Assembly: GCA_032158295.1 (NCBI GenBank)
Contig: CM063250.1
Span: 7,501-71,500 of the forward strand
DNA: 64,000 bases
Reading direction: 5' to 3'
Origin: Pycnopodia helianthoides
Lineage: Eukaryota > Echinodermata > Asteroidea > Forcipulatida > Asteriidae
Below, one piece after another: positions 59,701 to 62,483 of the stretch (positions are counted from its first letter, which is position 1; the number at the start of each line of letters is the position of its first letter). The notes beneath the pieces are model-generated. The model saw only the letters and a program-made list of their open reading frames with translations. It made no database searches and had not been told where the DNA came from. A program made the translations under genes and the position numbers.

Positions 59701-62483
59701 CCCATAAATTTGAATTGTGACATGTTTGGATTCAAATTGCGCACTGGAAGGATATTATTAAATACAGTGGCAATTTACATCGTGTAATGATTATTCCACT
59801 TTCAAAGGACTTTATCTTTTGGAACTCTCTTCAAAACCATCCTCCTTTGAGGATACATTGTACTCGTGTAAAAGAAAAACAAAATGGAAAGGAAGGAATC
59901 CTCACAGCCAGCAGTAACATTAAATCATCATCACACTACTAGCTTATTACTCAAACCAATTTTTGAGTTTACTGAACTTACCAGACGGTTTGCATCAAGT
60001 ATGTAAGATAAACTTTTATCAACCAACAATTATCATTTGTACACTATCATTATTTATTTATATATTCTTCTTCTTTTTTAATTTTACACCTATTCATGCA
60101 AAACAAATGTATATATAAAAATATATATGTATAAAATCAAAAGTGTAAACTTCCTGGGTAAGATTCAAACCCAAGTTAAGGGTTAAAATCCATCCACAAT
60201 GCAATTATTAACATACTATATATTATTTGACTCAAATTAACTTGAAAACTACTATCTGATTTCAATTGAGAGCAACCTGTAATATGAAATGGTTCTACCA
60301 TGTTTCTTTTCTTCCATTTGTTGAATCAATGTCACCACACTGAGGCTCAGGGTGCAAAAAATCTGCTCCATTTTGATCGCATAGTATTCTTTACAGAATG
60401 TGACAAAGATTAAGATCAAGTGAAGTTGATACTCCAAAAGTAATTCTGCTTTGATTTCAAATTAACCGATGAAATAACATCACCACCTCCCAAACACCGC
60501 AATCAGCATCGACTTGCTTATCATCATGTCGCACTGAGAAATCCCTCCTGGCAGGTGTCCACCTATCCACAAATGTTACCTTTCCTGACGCCTCTATTAG
60601 CAACAAGGAATTAAATCAATGTATAGGCAACCCAACCAAATCTTCCGCTCGATAATAACATTATACGCAATATCAATAGCCCAGTAATTGCAGCGGACAG
60701 GATTTCAAGGGGGTAGGCTGGAGGCACCTTGTAGTGTTATTGATTTTAAAGATTTAGTTCTTCTGTCAGGCTTAGATGGGCTGATCTTTTAAATACACTG
60801 CAATTCTGCATAGCCCTGGAATAAAGAGAGTTTACACTTTTGGAAAAAATGTATCGAACTGCATCAACCCTTTCTGAAGAGAGAAGAATCATAATGGTGT
60901 AGAAATAGTGTACAACCATGTAATTAGTGTTATTAAAAAAAGTAAGTTTTAAAATTTCCTAGTTTATACTCTTGACTGATGTGATGATGTTATTCAATCC
61001 AAAGAATCAAGAGTGTTTACCTTTATACAAAAACAACCTGTAAAATTGTTCACAAATCTGGGATCCTTTCTCATTGGAGAGAAGAGAAAATCAATAAACT
61101 TTCTCTGTATTAATTTAAATCCATATCAAATTCGTTTTTAAGAAATTATTTGCCAACTGCAAGTTTGCCCAGCTTGTCACCACTTGGTACAAAGTACATC
61201 CTCGGTTAAATTGTCAAGTTAAGTTTTTCATATTTTCTTTTTTTTGTACATACCTATGCCAAGGCAATTCCCATCATGTGGTTCAAATTGATCTTTGTCA
61301 ACATATAAGCCCCCTCAAAAAAATACAACACAACCTGATGATAATTTATTGATATCAACCTGATAAAGAGATGTAGAGATATGGACAGTCTGGCGCTGTT
61401 TTATCCAACTCAACTCCTGTAATATTATTACAGTATAATCATCCTGCCCATGTAGGTGGTTACTGTGCTGACTACTTGTGCGTAAACTAATAGATATAAA
61501 TTGTCTATGGAAGGCGCCATGTGAAGACGCCACCCATCCATTGTTCAATAGTATTTAAAGGGTTTGCACAACAATGGTAAGATTGAAAAAAAAAAGTTCA
61601 CAGATTTGGACACAACTTGGTATGGAGATAGTCATACTGGAAAACTTCCCTTGAAATATATTTGCTTGAAATGCTTAAGTTTTTTTAGAATTGAGTACAA
61701 CATCTAGTTTGAGTTTTGATCTTTTAATTCTAAAACCTGATGTTTGAAAACAGTAAATAAGTACAAATACAGTGTGATTTTCTCCTACGAAGAGCAATTG
61801 AGCTCACACAAGTTTGTTGTTTCATGTACATGCACAATGTGTTGGGTCACATGAGGTGCGGAGACTGGTCTTTGACAACTCATTGTATGTTTGCACATAA
61901 AGGAGTTCAACATGACTCTGGATCTGTAAATGACATAAACTACACAAAGTGTTCATTCACGATACACAAACGGAGCTGACTGCAGGGTCGTGTTAGTCAC
62001 ATCAATTGTTCAGACATTACATGTATCATAGTTGTAATATATTTACAGCGTCACTCCATTGAGTCAAACTCTATAACATACATTCAAATAGTTCAATCCT
62101 AAGACCGACTAAAGTTCTAATCATCATGACAACTTTACTATCCATTCAAAAAACCTTAAAGCAAAAATGAAGTAGAACAAAATGTTTTTCAAATAAATTG
62201 AAAGACTACGCCTAAATTGTAGAAAAGACTGTACAAATGTGACAAATCTGAACTTCTTTAAAATCTGGATACATACATGTGTAATCTTCCTCAAAAACAT
62301 AAATAAAACACTATACTATATAAAACTTACCCAATTTAGTTTCTCGAATTGAATACATATAATAAATAAAATTGACATAAACACCCAAACAAATCTTAAA
62401 ACAAATAATTATAACAACACATCATGTACCTCTTCAGCAGCACTCGGATTCAAATCACTGCACCCTCTCCTAACTTCGATAGT
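5611..62483 (-). CDS. Tensin gene, 30 coding exons (5' end not found)
   Basis: The gene encodes a tensin, a cytoplasmic adaptor that links integrin tails to actin at focal and fibrillar adhesions. Domain order in the rebuilt model: C1 (residues about 28-75), PTEN-like phosphatase (about 125-310), C2 (about 320-460), a very long disordered region (about 465-2,690), SH2 (about 2,695-2,810) and PTB (about 2,845-2,975). Exon lengths, 5' to 3': 54, 115, 38, 39, 62, 50, 69, 149, 123, 65, 197, 61, 203, 171, 587, 949, 328, 3120, 218, 205, 1124, 146, 78, 129, 168, 75, 169, 69, 39 and 157. Every junction is phase-compatible. Only the 3120- and 1124-nt exons carry one base too many (or two too few), matching the two frame breaks seen in them. 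Vertebrates have several tensin paralogues; the C1 plus phosphatase layout is most like tensin-1/tensin-2 long forms, but I cannot assign a paralogue, so no symbol is given. Identification is firm; exact splice sites are inferred. Confidence 0.95.
6213..6251 (-). CDS. Tensin exon 29: PTB linker microexon
   Basis: A 39-nt exon encodes (K)[12 protein letters not shown](K), matching the KW..-rich loop before FGFVARK in tensin PTB domains. Acceptor TTACAG|GTGGAA, donor GCCAA|GTAAGT. Phase 2 on both sides. Confidence 0.9.
6570..6645 (+). repeat. Possible tRNA-derived SINE or tRNA relic
   Basis: An A-box-like string (tggtctaaaggttaaga) is followed about 40 bp later by a B-box-like ggtatgaatccc. 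I could not fold a full cloverleaf, so it is not called as a tRNA gene. Confidence 0.35.
6882..6950 (-). CDS. Tensin exon 28: PTB domain core
   Basis: The exon encodes [19 protein letters not shown], directly comparable to the LFFRRHYP strand of vertebrate tensins that lies in the peptide-binding part of the fold. Acceptor TTATAG|ATTATT, donor GGAA|GTAAGT; 69 nt, phase 2 in and out. Confidence 0.93.
7395..7563 (-). CDS. Tensin exon 27: PTB domain start
   Basis: The exon opens the PTB domain with [20 protein letters not shown] and ends with [14 protein letters not shown], both diagnostic of tensins. Acceptor TCTCTAG|CTTGC, donor AGGAA|GTAAGT. Confidence 0.95.
7608..8345. repeat. Degenerate minisatellite, units about 34-40 bp
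   Basis: About 18-20 degenerate units of the form ggcttgtaccaaaatgccc followed by atagtggctgcaaac fill most of the intron between exons 26 and 27. Units differ by substitutions and small indels. Open reading frames across it on both strands are by-products of the repeat. Confidence 0.85.
8688..8762 (-). CDS. Tensin exon 26: SH2-PTB linker
   Basis: A 75-nt exon encodes [20 protein letters not shown] then LSQGA, matching the linker that ends in LLxQGA just before the PTB domain. Acceptor TTATAG|ATCC, donor GCAG|GTAAGA; phase 1 on both sides. Confidence 0.88.
9042..9209 (-). CDS. Tensin exon 25: SH2 domain C-terminal half
   Basis: The exon encodes [20 protein letters not shown] and then [20 protein letters not shown], nearly identical in pattern to vertebrate tensin SH2 domains. 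ELVRHFLIE is the strand carrying the phosphotyrosine-pocket histidine; LPCILQLPE closes the domain. Acceptor TACAG|ATCC, donor ACAG|GTAAGA. Confidence 0.96.
9323..9451 (-). CDS. Tensin exon 24: SH2 phosphotyrosine pocket
   Basis: The exon encodes [20 protein letters not shown] followed by [11 protein letters not shown]. The arginine of FVVRDS is the invariant SH2 residue that contacts phosphotyrosine, so this domain looks binding-competent. Acceptor TTCACAG|CAATTG, donor AAAG|GTAAAA. Confidence 0.95.
9560..10195. repeat. Minisatellite of 74-76 bp units
   Basis: About eight tandem units begin gatccagaaccagagttctt and continue through acctgcc, cccacatgtgccatcac and tgcgtgcgtgttcttcgctgg. GATC starts fall at 9,765, 9,841, 9,917, 9,992, 10,067 and 10,141, so units are 74-76 bp. 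The array fills most of the intron between SH2 exons 23 and 24. Plus-strand open frames of about 190-216 codons here are repeat artefacts: all three frames stay open because the unit lacks stops. Confidence 0.95.
10293..10370 (-). CDS. Tensin exon 23: start of SH2 domain
   Basis: The exon encodes [20 protein letters not shown] followed by HISRDE, matching the start of tensin SH2 domains (W-Y-K-P-x-I-S-R). Acceptor ATGTAG|ATACTAG, donor GAAG|GTACAG. Starts phase 1, ends phase 1. Confidence 0.93.
10803..10948 (-). CDS. Tensin exon 22: linker before SH2
   Basis: The exon encodes a Ser/Pro-rich linker ([20 protein letters not shown] to [12 protein letters not shown]), probably disordered. It joins the 1.1-kb exon (phase 2) to the first SH2 exon (phase 1). 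Acceptor TTTTTAG|TGATGG, donor GCTG|GTGAGC. Confidence 0.85.
10949..12271. other. Intron between exons 21 and 22
   Basis: No exon is seen. The right part (about 11,560-12,065) looks like an old repeat with a C-rich run at 11,885-11,900 and a decayed hammerhead-like motif at its end. Confidence 0.5.
12024..12062 (+). ncRNA. Decayed hammerhead-like motif
   Basis: The outer arms GCCT and AGGC can pair and so can GACTC with GAGTC around loop TGCTA. The core strings that would be CUGANGA and GAAAC are altered (ttcaagaaa, aaaat). It is best explained as a decayed relative of the intact motifs at 19,861 and 35,976, not as an active ribozyme. Confidence 0.3.
12272..13395 (-). CDS. Tensin exon 21: long disordered exon with frame break
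   Basis: The exon begins [14 protein letters not shown] and ends near [11 protein letters not shown]. It is rich in Pro, Ser, Val and Glu and contains [11 protein letters not shown] and repeated PVEV-like strings. The two halves are in different frames. The 5' half reads to MPTGPQALL (about 12,858); the 3' half reads [20 protein letters not shown]. The 1,124-nt length is one base too long for the flanking phases, as expected from one extra G in the GG at about 12,852-12,853. A 64-nt micro-intron (12,916-12,853, acceptor-like CTCTTTTAG) would also restore frame, but its donor is poor. Acceptor TTGTTAG|GCCC, donor GGAAG|GTATGG. Confidence 0.85.
13807..14011 (-). CDS. Tensin exon 20: disordered linker
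   Basis: The exon encodes [20 protein letters not shown] and continues to [20 protein letters not shown]. No folded domain is recognised. Acceptor TATTTAG|GAGAG, donor CACA|GTGAGT; starts phase 0, ends phase 1. Confidence 0.82.
14276..14493 (-). CDS. Tensin exon 19: disordered linker
   Basis: The exon encodes [20 protein letters not shown] and continues through [18 protein letters not shown] to [14 protein letters not shown] is a likely phospho-regulated segment. Acceptor CCCGTAG|ATGTG, donor TTCAT|GTATGT. Confidence 0.82.
14494..15458. other. Left part of intron 18
   Basis: Noncoding. From about 15,175 to 15,345 it holds a dispersed repeat fragment of the type rich in ctgctaagcaa/ttagcag strings. 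Nothing else is recognised. Confidence 0.5.
15459..15818. mobile_element. Foldback (long inverted repeat) element
   Basis: Left arm about 15,459-15,589 and right arm about 15,688-15,818 are inverted copies. Both carry gttagatttgaat, aaatttgaattcctcagac and tatagagacagttgctatg blocks. The element is about 360 bp with a loop near 100 bp, and has no coding capacity. Its edge lies about 26 nt from the splice donor of the large tensin exon. Confidence 0.85.
15846..18965 (-). CDS. Tensin exon 18: giant 3.1-kb exon with tandem repeat
   Basis: The exon begins (G)[18 protein letters not shown] and ends [20 protein letters not shown] is shared with vertebrate tensin-1. Content: a Ser/His/Gln-rich part (about 17,500-18,965) with five SLPK/SLPR strings; a tandem array of 20-residue units (about 16,555-17,300); and a 3' part with the amphipathic segment [16 protein letters not shown]. 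Acceptor ACAACAG|ATCTTC, donor CACGG|GTGAGT. Inside the array near 17,238 one frame stops (SDQTQL then TAG) and the next frame continues the same repeat ([14 protein letters not shown]). The exon length is one base over (or two under), so this is a single indel, real or from assembly. Confidence 0.9.
16555..17300 (-). repeat. In-frame 60-bp coding tandem repeat
   Basis: About 12 units of 60 bp encode variants of [19 protein letters not shown] plus a Gly. Units vary at a few positions (Y/N, S/L, K/Q). Each has a basic-Ser-Thr cluster and one or two tyrosines. The plus strand shows repeats of ggtttccctg ttatactggg and acccgctcagtgctttta. Confidence 0.95.
18966..19582. other. Intron 17, right of exon 18
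   Basis: The minus strand has a pyrimidine/AT-rich upstream region before the exon 18 acceptor. A C-run plus A-run occurs at 19,173-19,196. No coding signal is seen. Confidence 0.45.
19583..20491. mobile_element. Head-to-head foldback retroelement-like insertion with TSD
   Basis: Two inverted copies of one repeat (left arm about 19,583-19,858, right arm about 20,184-20,491) flank a unique centre. A 12-bp direct repeat cttaagtggcat occurs at 19,571-19,582 and 20,492-20,503, a good target-site duplication. The right copy is longer at its outer end than the left, so the left copy is truncated. The left copy carries an intact hammerhead-like motif at its inner edge. A third copy lies at about 38,430-38,800. 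Inverted partial copies and hammerheads are known in Penelope-like retroelements, which is my tentative class. Confidence 0.8.
19861..19904 (-). ncRNA. Hammerhead-ribozyme-like motif, intact core
   Basis: Reading the minus strand: GUCUC (helix I), CUGACGA (core, fits CUGANGA), one U, GACUAG-AGCAAG-CUAGUC (helix II, six perfect pairs), GAAA (core), then CGUU and GAGAC (helix I, five perfect pairs with GUCUC). The last A of GAAA with CGU makes ACGU, a self-complementary helix III of the minimal kind that can pair between two molecules. The odd point is the one extra base between the core and helix II. Confidence 0.6.
20504..21109. other. Intron 17, left part
   Basis: Noncoding sequence between the foldback insertion and exon 17. 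Nothing further is recognised. Confidence 0.4.
21110..21437 (-). CDS. Tensin exon 17: disordered, LD-like helix
   Basis: The exon encodes [20 protein letters not shown] then [17 protein letters not shown], ending [11 protein letters not shown]. The short helix-like [13 protein letters not shown] sits roughly where vertebrate tensins have an IEQSIETLNMLM-type segment; that match is an inference. Acceptor CTGTAG|GTTGG, donor GCTGG|GTAAGA; phases 1 and 2. Confidence 0.88.
22008..22956 (-). CDS. Tensin exon 16: long exon with paired W-K-Q helices
   Basis: The exon starts [20 protein letters not shown] and ends TPSRTDSS(G). It contains [11 protein letters not shown], a proline segment [11 protein letters not shown] and two related basic helices: [16 protein letters not shown] and [18 protein letters not shown], each after an acidic/Thr start. 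These look like an internal duplication of a short amphipathic module. Acceptor CAACAG|GTGGTG, donor CTCAG|GTAACT; starts phase 0, ends phase 1. Confidence 0.92.
23499..24085 (-). CDS. Tensin exon 15: start of the disordered region after C2
   Basis: The exon begins [20 protein letters not shown] and DGSLYAEV; the DGSLYA(K/E)V string after the C2 domain is conserved in tensins. It later has [15 protein letters not shown], like the ELDRLLSGFG element of vertebrate tensins. The rest is Pro/Ser-rich. Acceptor TTCACAG|ATTAC, donor GATGAG|GTAAAT. Confidence 0.93.
24220..24390 (-). CDS. Tensin exon 14: end of C2 domain
   Basis: The exon encodes [20 protein letters not shown] and [14 protein letters not shown], both strongly conserved in tensins and marking the C2 end and the [10 protein letters not shown] element. 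The acceptor CTGAAAG|ATGCCC has a weak pyrimidine tract, but phase and homology fix it. Donor GGTGGAG|GTAGGC; phase 1 on both sides. Confidence 0.95.
24621..24823 (-). CDS. Tensin exon 13: C2 domain core
   Basis: The exon encodes [20 protein letters not shown] then [27 protein letters not shown] and [21 protein letters not shown] is the basic stretch shared with PTEN-type C2 domains, a likely membrane or protein contact. Acceptor ATCAACAG|TTCAG, donor CACTG|GTGAGT. Confidence 0.96.
25217..25277 (-). CDS. Tensin exon 12: C2 domain start
   Basis: A 61-nt exon encodes [20 protein letters not shown], matching CRPFL(R/K)(I/L)YQAMQPVYTS of vertebrate tensins. Acceptor TTTTAG|GTTGTC, donor AGTATT|GTAAGT. 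Confidence 0.95.
25441..25640 (-). repeat. Diverged copy of a MITE-like repeat
   Basis: Strings such as aacctgtgaaatgttaagctc, a run like gagtcatgaaaaaattgtgaaa, and catttcaagcaaaactatttaaaggga parallel the interior of the element at 48,334-48,707. It is a diverged, partial relative; limits are approximate and orientation was not tested. Confidence 0.4.
25823..26019 (-). CDS. Tensin exon 11: end of the phosphatase-like domain
   Basis: The exon encodes [20 protein letters not shown], then [20 protein letters not shown] and [17 protein letters not shown]. It aligns along its whole length with vertebrate tensins (ALDRFAMKRF..., PSQRRYV.YFSGLL, LFLHHV). Acceptor CTTCAG|TTCAGA, donor ATGGAG|GTGGGT. 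Confidence 0.96.
26650..26714 (-). CDS. Tensin exon 10: P-loop second half (Arg replaced by Pro)
   Basis: A 65-nt exon encodes [20 protein letters not shown](S). Joined in phase 0 to the previous exon it completes the P-loop HCKGGRGPIG. In PTEN-type phosphatases the signature is HCxxGxxR; here Cys is kept but the Arg position is Pro (codon CCC, plus-strand ggg at about 26,700-26,702). Without this Arg no phosphatase activity is expected. Acceptor CTTCGTAG|GGAGG, donor TCCAA|GTAAGT. Confidence 0.93.
26715..27400. other. Intron 9, left part
   Basis: Holds gttca microsatellite units at 27,039-27,062 followed by tttatttccac, a tail seen on many invertebrate repeats, and a hairpin of gtggggggtctcc-like and ggagacccgc strings at about 27,145-27,180. 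Nothing coding is seen. Confidence 0.4.
27401..27592. repeat. GTTT microsatellite plus 140-bp G-rich purine tract
   Basis: A (GTTT)n run (27,401-27,447) is followed by a nearly pure purine tract of GGGGAG/GGAGGG units (27,449-27,590). On the sense strand of tensin it is a long CU-rich tract starting about 20 nt after the donor of exon 9. G-quadruplex or triplex potential is high. Confidence 0.95.
27613..27735 (-). CDS. Tensin exon 9: WPD-type loop to catalytic Cys
   Basis: The exon encodes [20 protein letters not shown] then [20 protein letters not shown](K). GWPD is the general-acid-type loop and VVVLHCK the start of the P-loop with its cysteine. It aligns closely with vertebrate tensins. 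Acceptor GTTGTAG|GTGTAT, donor CAAG|GTACAT; phase 0 both sides. The exon ends exactly inside the P-loop. Confidence 0.95.
27736..29660. other. Intron 8
   Basis: Noncoding. A small element with imperfect inverted ends (ggcccaatttcataaagct at 28,065 and agctttatgaaatcggaccc ending 28,217) lies inside. A repeat fragment at about 29,270-29,420 resembles one at about 41,020-41,130. Confidence 0.45.
28065..28217. mobile_element. Small element with imperfect TIRs (cccaatttcat family)
   Basis: About 153 bp. The ends are inverted copies of (g)gcccaatttcataaagct. The same end sequence recurs near 34,286, 38,399 and 49,549, so this is a dispersed family. Confidence 0.5.
29661..29809 (-). CDS. Tensin exon 8: phosphatase-like domain, N-terminal part
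   Basis: The exon encodes [20 protein letters not shown], then [20 protein letters not shown] and DLNKLNPQ. These match the VSFPS...LRxVxxMLKSKHGxNYLxFNLSEKR pattern of tensins. Acceptor TATTAG|GTGTG, donor CCCAG|GTAAAT; starts phase 1, ends phase 0. Confidence 0.95.
30215..30283 (-). CDS. Tensin exon 7: start of phosphatase-like domain
   Basis: The exon encodes [20 protein letters not shown] and RLIG. (L/V)DLxYITERII is the first conserved element of tensin phosphatase-like domains. Acceptor TTTCAG|AGGAGG, donor TATTG|GTAAAT; 69 nt, phase 1 both sides. Confidence 0.93.
30540..30790. other. CpG-rich block with GCGCAAT palindromes
   Basis: A short CG-rich island in AT-rich DNA. It has tandem (a)tacga/ccgata strings, several gcgcaat/attgcgc strings and a perfect 20-bp palindrome gcgcaatctgcagattgcgc at 30,699-30,718. 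It could be a young repeat or a regulatory element upstream of exon 7. Confidence 0.6.
31735..32315. repeat. Tandem repeat, about four units of 143-145 bp
   Basis: Marker gtccagaaa/gtctggaaa occurs at 31,881, 32,024, 32,169 and 32,312, giving units of 143-145 bp. Each unit has a ccaactttcctttccccaag-like block and a tgtcacttctaactt block. Confidence 0.9.
33045..33094 (-). CDS. Tensin exon 6: short linker exon
   Basis: A 50-nt exon encodes [16 protein letters not shown]. It has strong splice sites (TTCTTACAG|CCCAG and ATTG|GTAAGT) and its phases (2 in, 1 out) fit both neighbours. The other two frames are unsuitable, one ending in TGA. No homology is recognised, so the call rests on splicing logic. 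Confidence 0.75.
33210..33271 (-). CDS. Tensin exon 5: linker or alternative start, probably exonised repeat
   Basis: A 62-nt exon encodes (T)[19 protein letters not shown]. Acceptor TTCTATAG|ACCATG, donor CTGCAG|GTACAA; phase 0 in, 2 out. An ATG lies three bases inside, in acc-ATG context, so it could also begin a C1-less isoform from an internal promoter. The exon and flank match the repeat copy at 3,201-3,291. Confidence 0.7.
33272..35970. other. Intron 4, left part
   Basis: Noncoding. It holds a repeat fragment with aggggcaccaaggccatgacc (33,427), a probable repeat 3' end around 34,012-34,205 (ending ggacaataaatgagtttaaac) and a cccaatttca-type fragment near 34,286. No coding exon is recognised. 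Confidence 0.45.
35976..36014 (+). ncRNA. Hammerhead-ribozyme-like motif, intact core
   Basis: Plus strand: GCCU (helix I), CUGACGA (core), one A, GGUCC-GGUUU-GGAUC (helix II, five pairs with one G-U), GAAA (core), GCUA, AGGC (helix I, pairs GCCU perfectly). AGCU gives a self-complementary helix III. The plan, including the single extra base before helix II, equals that at 19,861 although stem sequences differ. Confidence 0.6.
36015..37380. other. Intron 4, middle
   Basis: AT-rich sequence after the hammerhead-like motif. The first about 130 bp may be the rest of the same element. Nothing else is recognised. Confidence 0.4.
37381..37821 (-). pseudogene. Unrecognised ORF interrupted by one stop
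   Basis: An 80-codon open frame (ATG at 37,821) ends with [14 protein letters not shown] and TAA at 37,579. The same frame then stays open 65 more codons ([20 protein letters not shown] to [15 protein letters not shown]) to a TAA at 37,381-37,383. The second part looks protein-like, with a basic GKKKHKPR cluster. I do not recognise the family. It may be a decayed mobile-element ORF or gene fragment, or chance. Confidence 0.3.
38399..38810 (+). mobile_element. Third copy of the 19.6-20.5 kb foldback repeat
   Basis: From the hammerhead-like motif at 38,434 it continues through gaagaactcactctgtggcag, tttcctacctcccacccagg, tagtagttaataagcaggac and ends near gatacctcgtcatgcaatgc ctcaaatccca. It matches the right arm of the 20.2-kb copy in the same orientation. 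A cccaatttcat-type fragment abuts it at 38,399. Confidence 0.8.
38434..38477 (+). ncRNA. Hammerhead-like motif, slightly decayed
   Basis: Same 44-nt plan as at 19,861: GUCUC, CUGACGA, U, GACUAG, loop, CUACUU, GAAA, CGUU, GAGAC. Helix I and both core strings are intact; helix II has one mismatch and one G-U through two changes. Confidence 0.5.
39167..39205 (-). CDS. Tensin exon 4: last cysteine of the C1 domain
   Basis: A 39-nt exon encodes [13 protein letters not shown]. Joined to exon 3 it gives KCQYKATTEC, the C-x7-C spacing that closes C1 zinc fingers (as in tensin-2). Acceptor ACTATAG|GCCAC, donor GCTCAG|GTAAGT; phase 0 both sides. Confidence 0.85.
40044..40210 (+). repeat. Partial dispersed repeat (ctgtacactactggtaa type)
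   Basis: Begins tttaaaggccctgtacacta and has ggttccttaaaatatttctg, the same order of blocks as at 46,530 and 61,556. It appears truncated at the right. Confidence 0.5.
42325..42384. repeat. Cluster of CTCGAG-containing short repeats
   Basis: Five ctcgag hexamers in about 60 bp, with gttgacctcgag repeated and one variant gttgatctcgag. Spacing is irregular. Confidence 0.9.
46530..46905 (+). repeat. Dispersed repeat, about 370 bp
   Basis: Shares blocks with 61,556-61,900: aaagggtgcacac, gaaatatttctgcttgaaatg and gtgcggatactggtctttgacaa. No coding capacity. Similar sequences are, from memory, abundant in sea-star genomes. Confidence 0.6.
48334..48707 (+). mobile_element. MITE with 24-bp TIRs and TTAA ends
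   Basis: Left end TTAAAGGAACATTACAGAAT(TGGT) is the exact inverse of the right end. The element is 374 bp and noncoding. TTAA at both borders suggests a piggyBac-like TTAA target duplication. Confidence 0.85.
49549..49779. mobile_element. cccaatttcat-family element
   Basis: Starts gcccaatttcataaaagcag and ends gaatatgggccc, imperfect inverted ends. The interior has repeated gtaagcaaaa/gctaagcaaaa strings typical of the family. Confidence 0.5.
52636..53029 (-). mobile_element. MITE, inverted copy of the 48.3-kb element
   Basis: A 394-bp element with the same TIRs and TTAA ends, in opposite orientation. Interior blocks such as ccagatggccaatcgatctc and gtgtaatcggtttttcacta match the reverse complement of the first copy. 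Confidence 0.85.
53553..53600 (+). repeat. AAT microsatellite with atttatatagcgcttc tail
   Basis: (AAT)n is followed by catttatatagcgcttcatac, a junction typical of 3' ends of invertebrate retroposons. Confidence 0.6.
57376..57413 (-). CDS. Tensin exon 3: C1 domain zinc ligands
   Basis: A 38-nt exon encodes (A)[12 protein letters not shown], the C-x3-C-H-x2-C zinc-ligand cluster of a C1 domain. Acceptor TTGAACAG|CTTGC, donor CAAG|GTACGT; phase 1 in, 0 out, matching its neighbours. Confidence 0.88.
57414..58906. other. Intron 2
   Basis: Noncoding. A repeat fragment (57,612-57,680, reverse of the ggcaccaagg type also at 33,427, 49,425 and 53,228) is present. Nothing else is recognised. Confidence 0.4.
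58907..59021 (-). CDS. Tensin exon 2: C1 domain N-terminal part
   Basis: The exon encodes [20 protein letters not shown] then [18 protein letters not shown]. SHxFxxKxFxxPxxCxxC is the start of a C1 zinc finger, found at the N-terminus of tensin-2 and long tensin-1 forms. Whether it binds diacylglycerol cannot be told from sequence alone. Acceptor TGACCACAG|CCCC, donor CAGAG|GTAAAA; phase 0 in, 1 out. Confidence 0.9.
59161..59200 (-). ncRNA. Decayed hammerhead-like motif
   Basis: Minus strand: CUC, CUGAAGA (core), C, AAUC, loop, GAUC, GAAA (core), CAUU, GAG. The plan equals the intact copies; one helix II pair and the helix III palindrome are lost by changes that look like CpG decay (CG to CA). 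Flank ggtttgcagtaacaccaag matches the foldback repeat end. Confidence 0.45.
61556..61900 (+). repeat. Dispersed repeat, copy of the 46.5-kb family
   Basis: Begins tttaaagggtttgcacaaca and carries tgaaatatatttgcttgaaat and ggtgcggagactggtctttg acaa near its right side, parallel to 46,530-46,905. Confidence 0.6.
62430..62483 (-). CDS. Candidate tensin exon 1 of the model
   Basis: A 54-nt open stretch encodes [18 protein letters not shown]. It is bounded by CCTTTCAG|ACT and GAAGAG|GTACAT, phase 0 on both sides, and would join exon 2 in frame. There is no recognisable homology and no start codon, so an upstream exon would be needed. Confidence 0.5.

Larger units (their letters stand above)
59022..62429. 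other. Intron 1
   Basis: AT-rich, noncoding. It includes a diverged hammerhead-bearing repeat fragment at about 59,085-59,215 and a dispersed repeat at 61,556-61,900. Confidence 0.45.
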
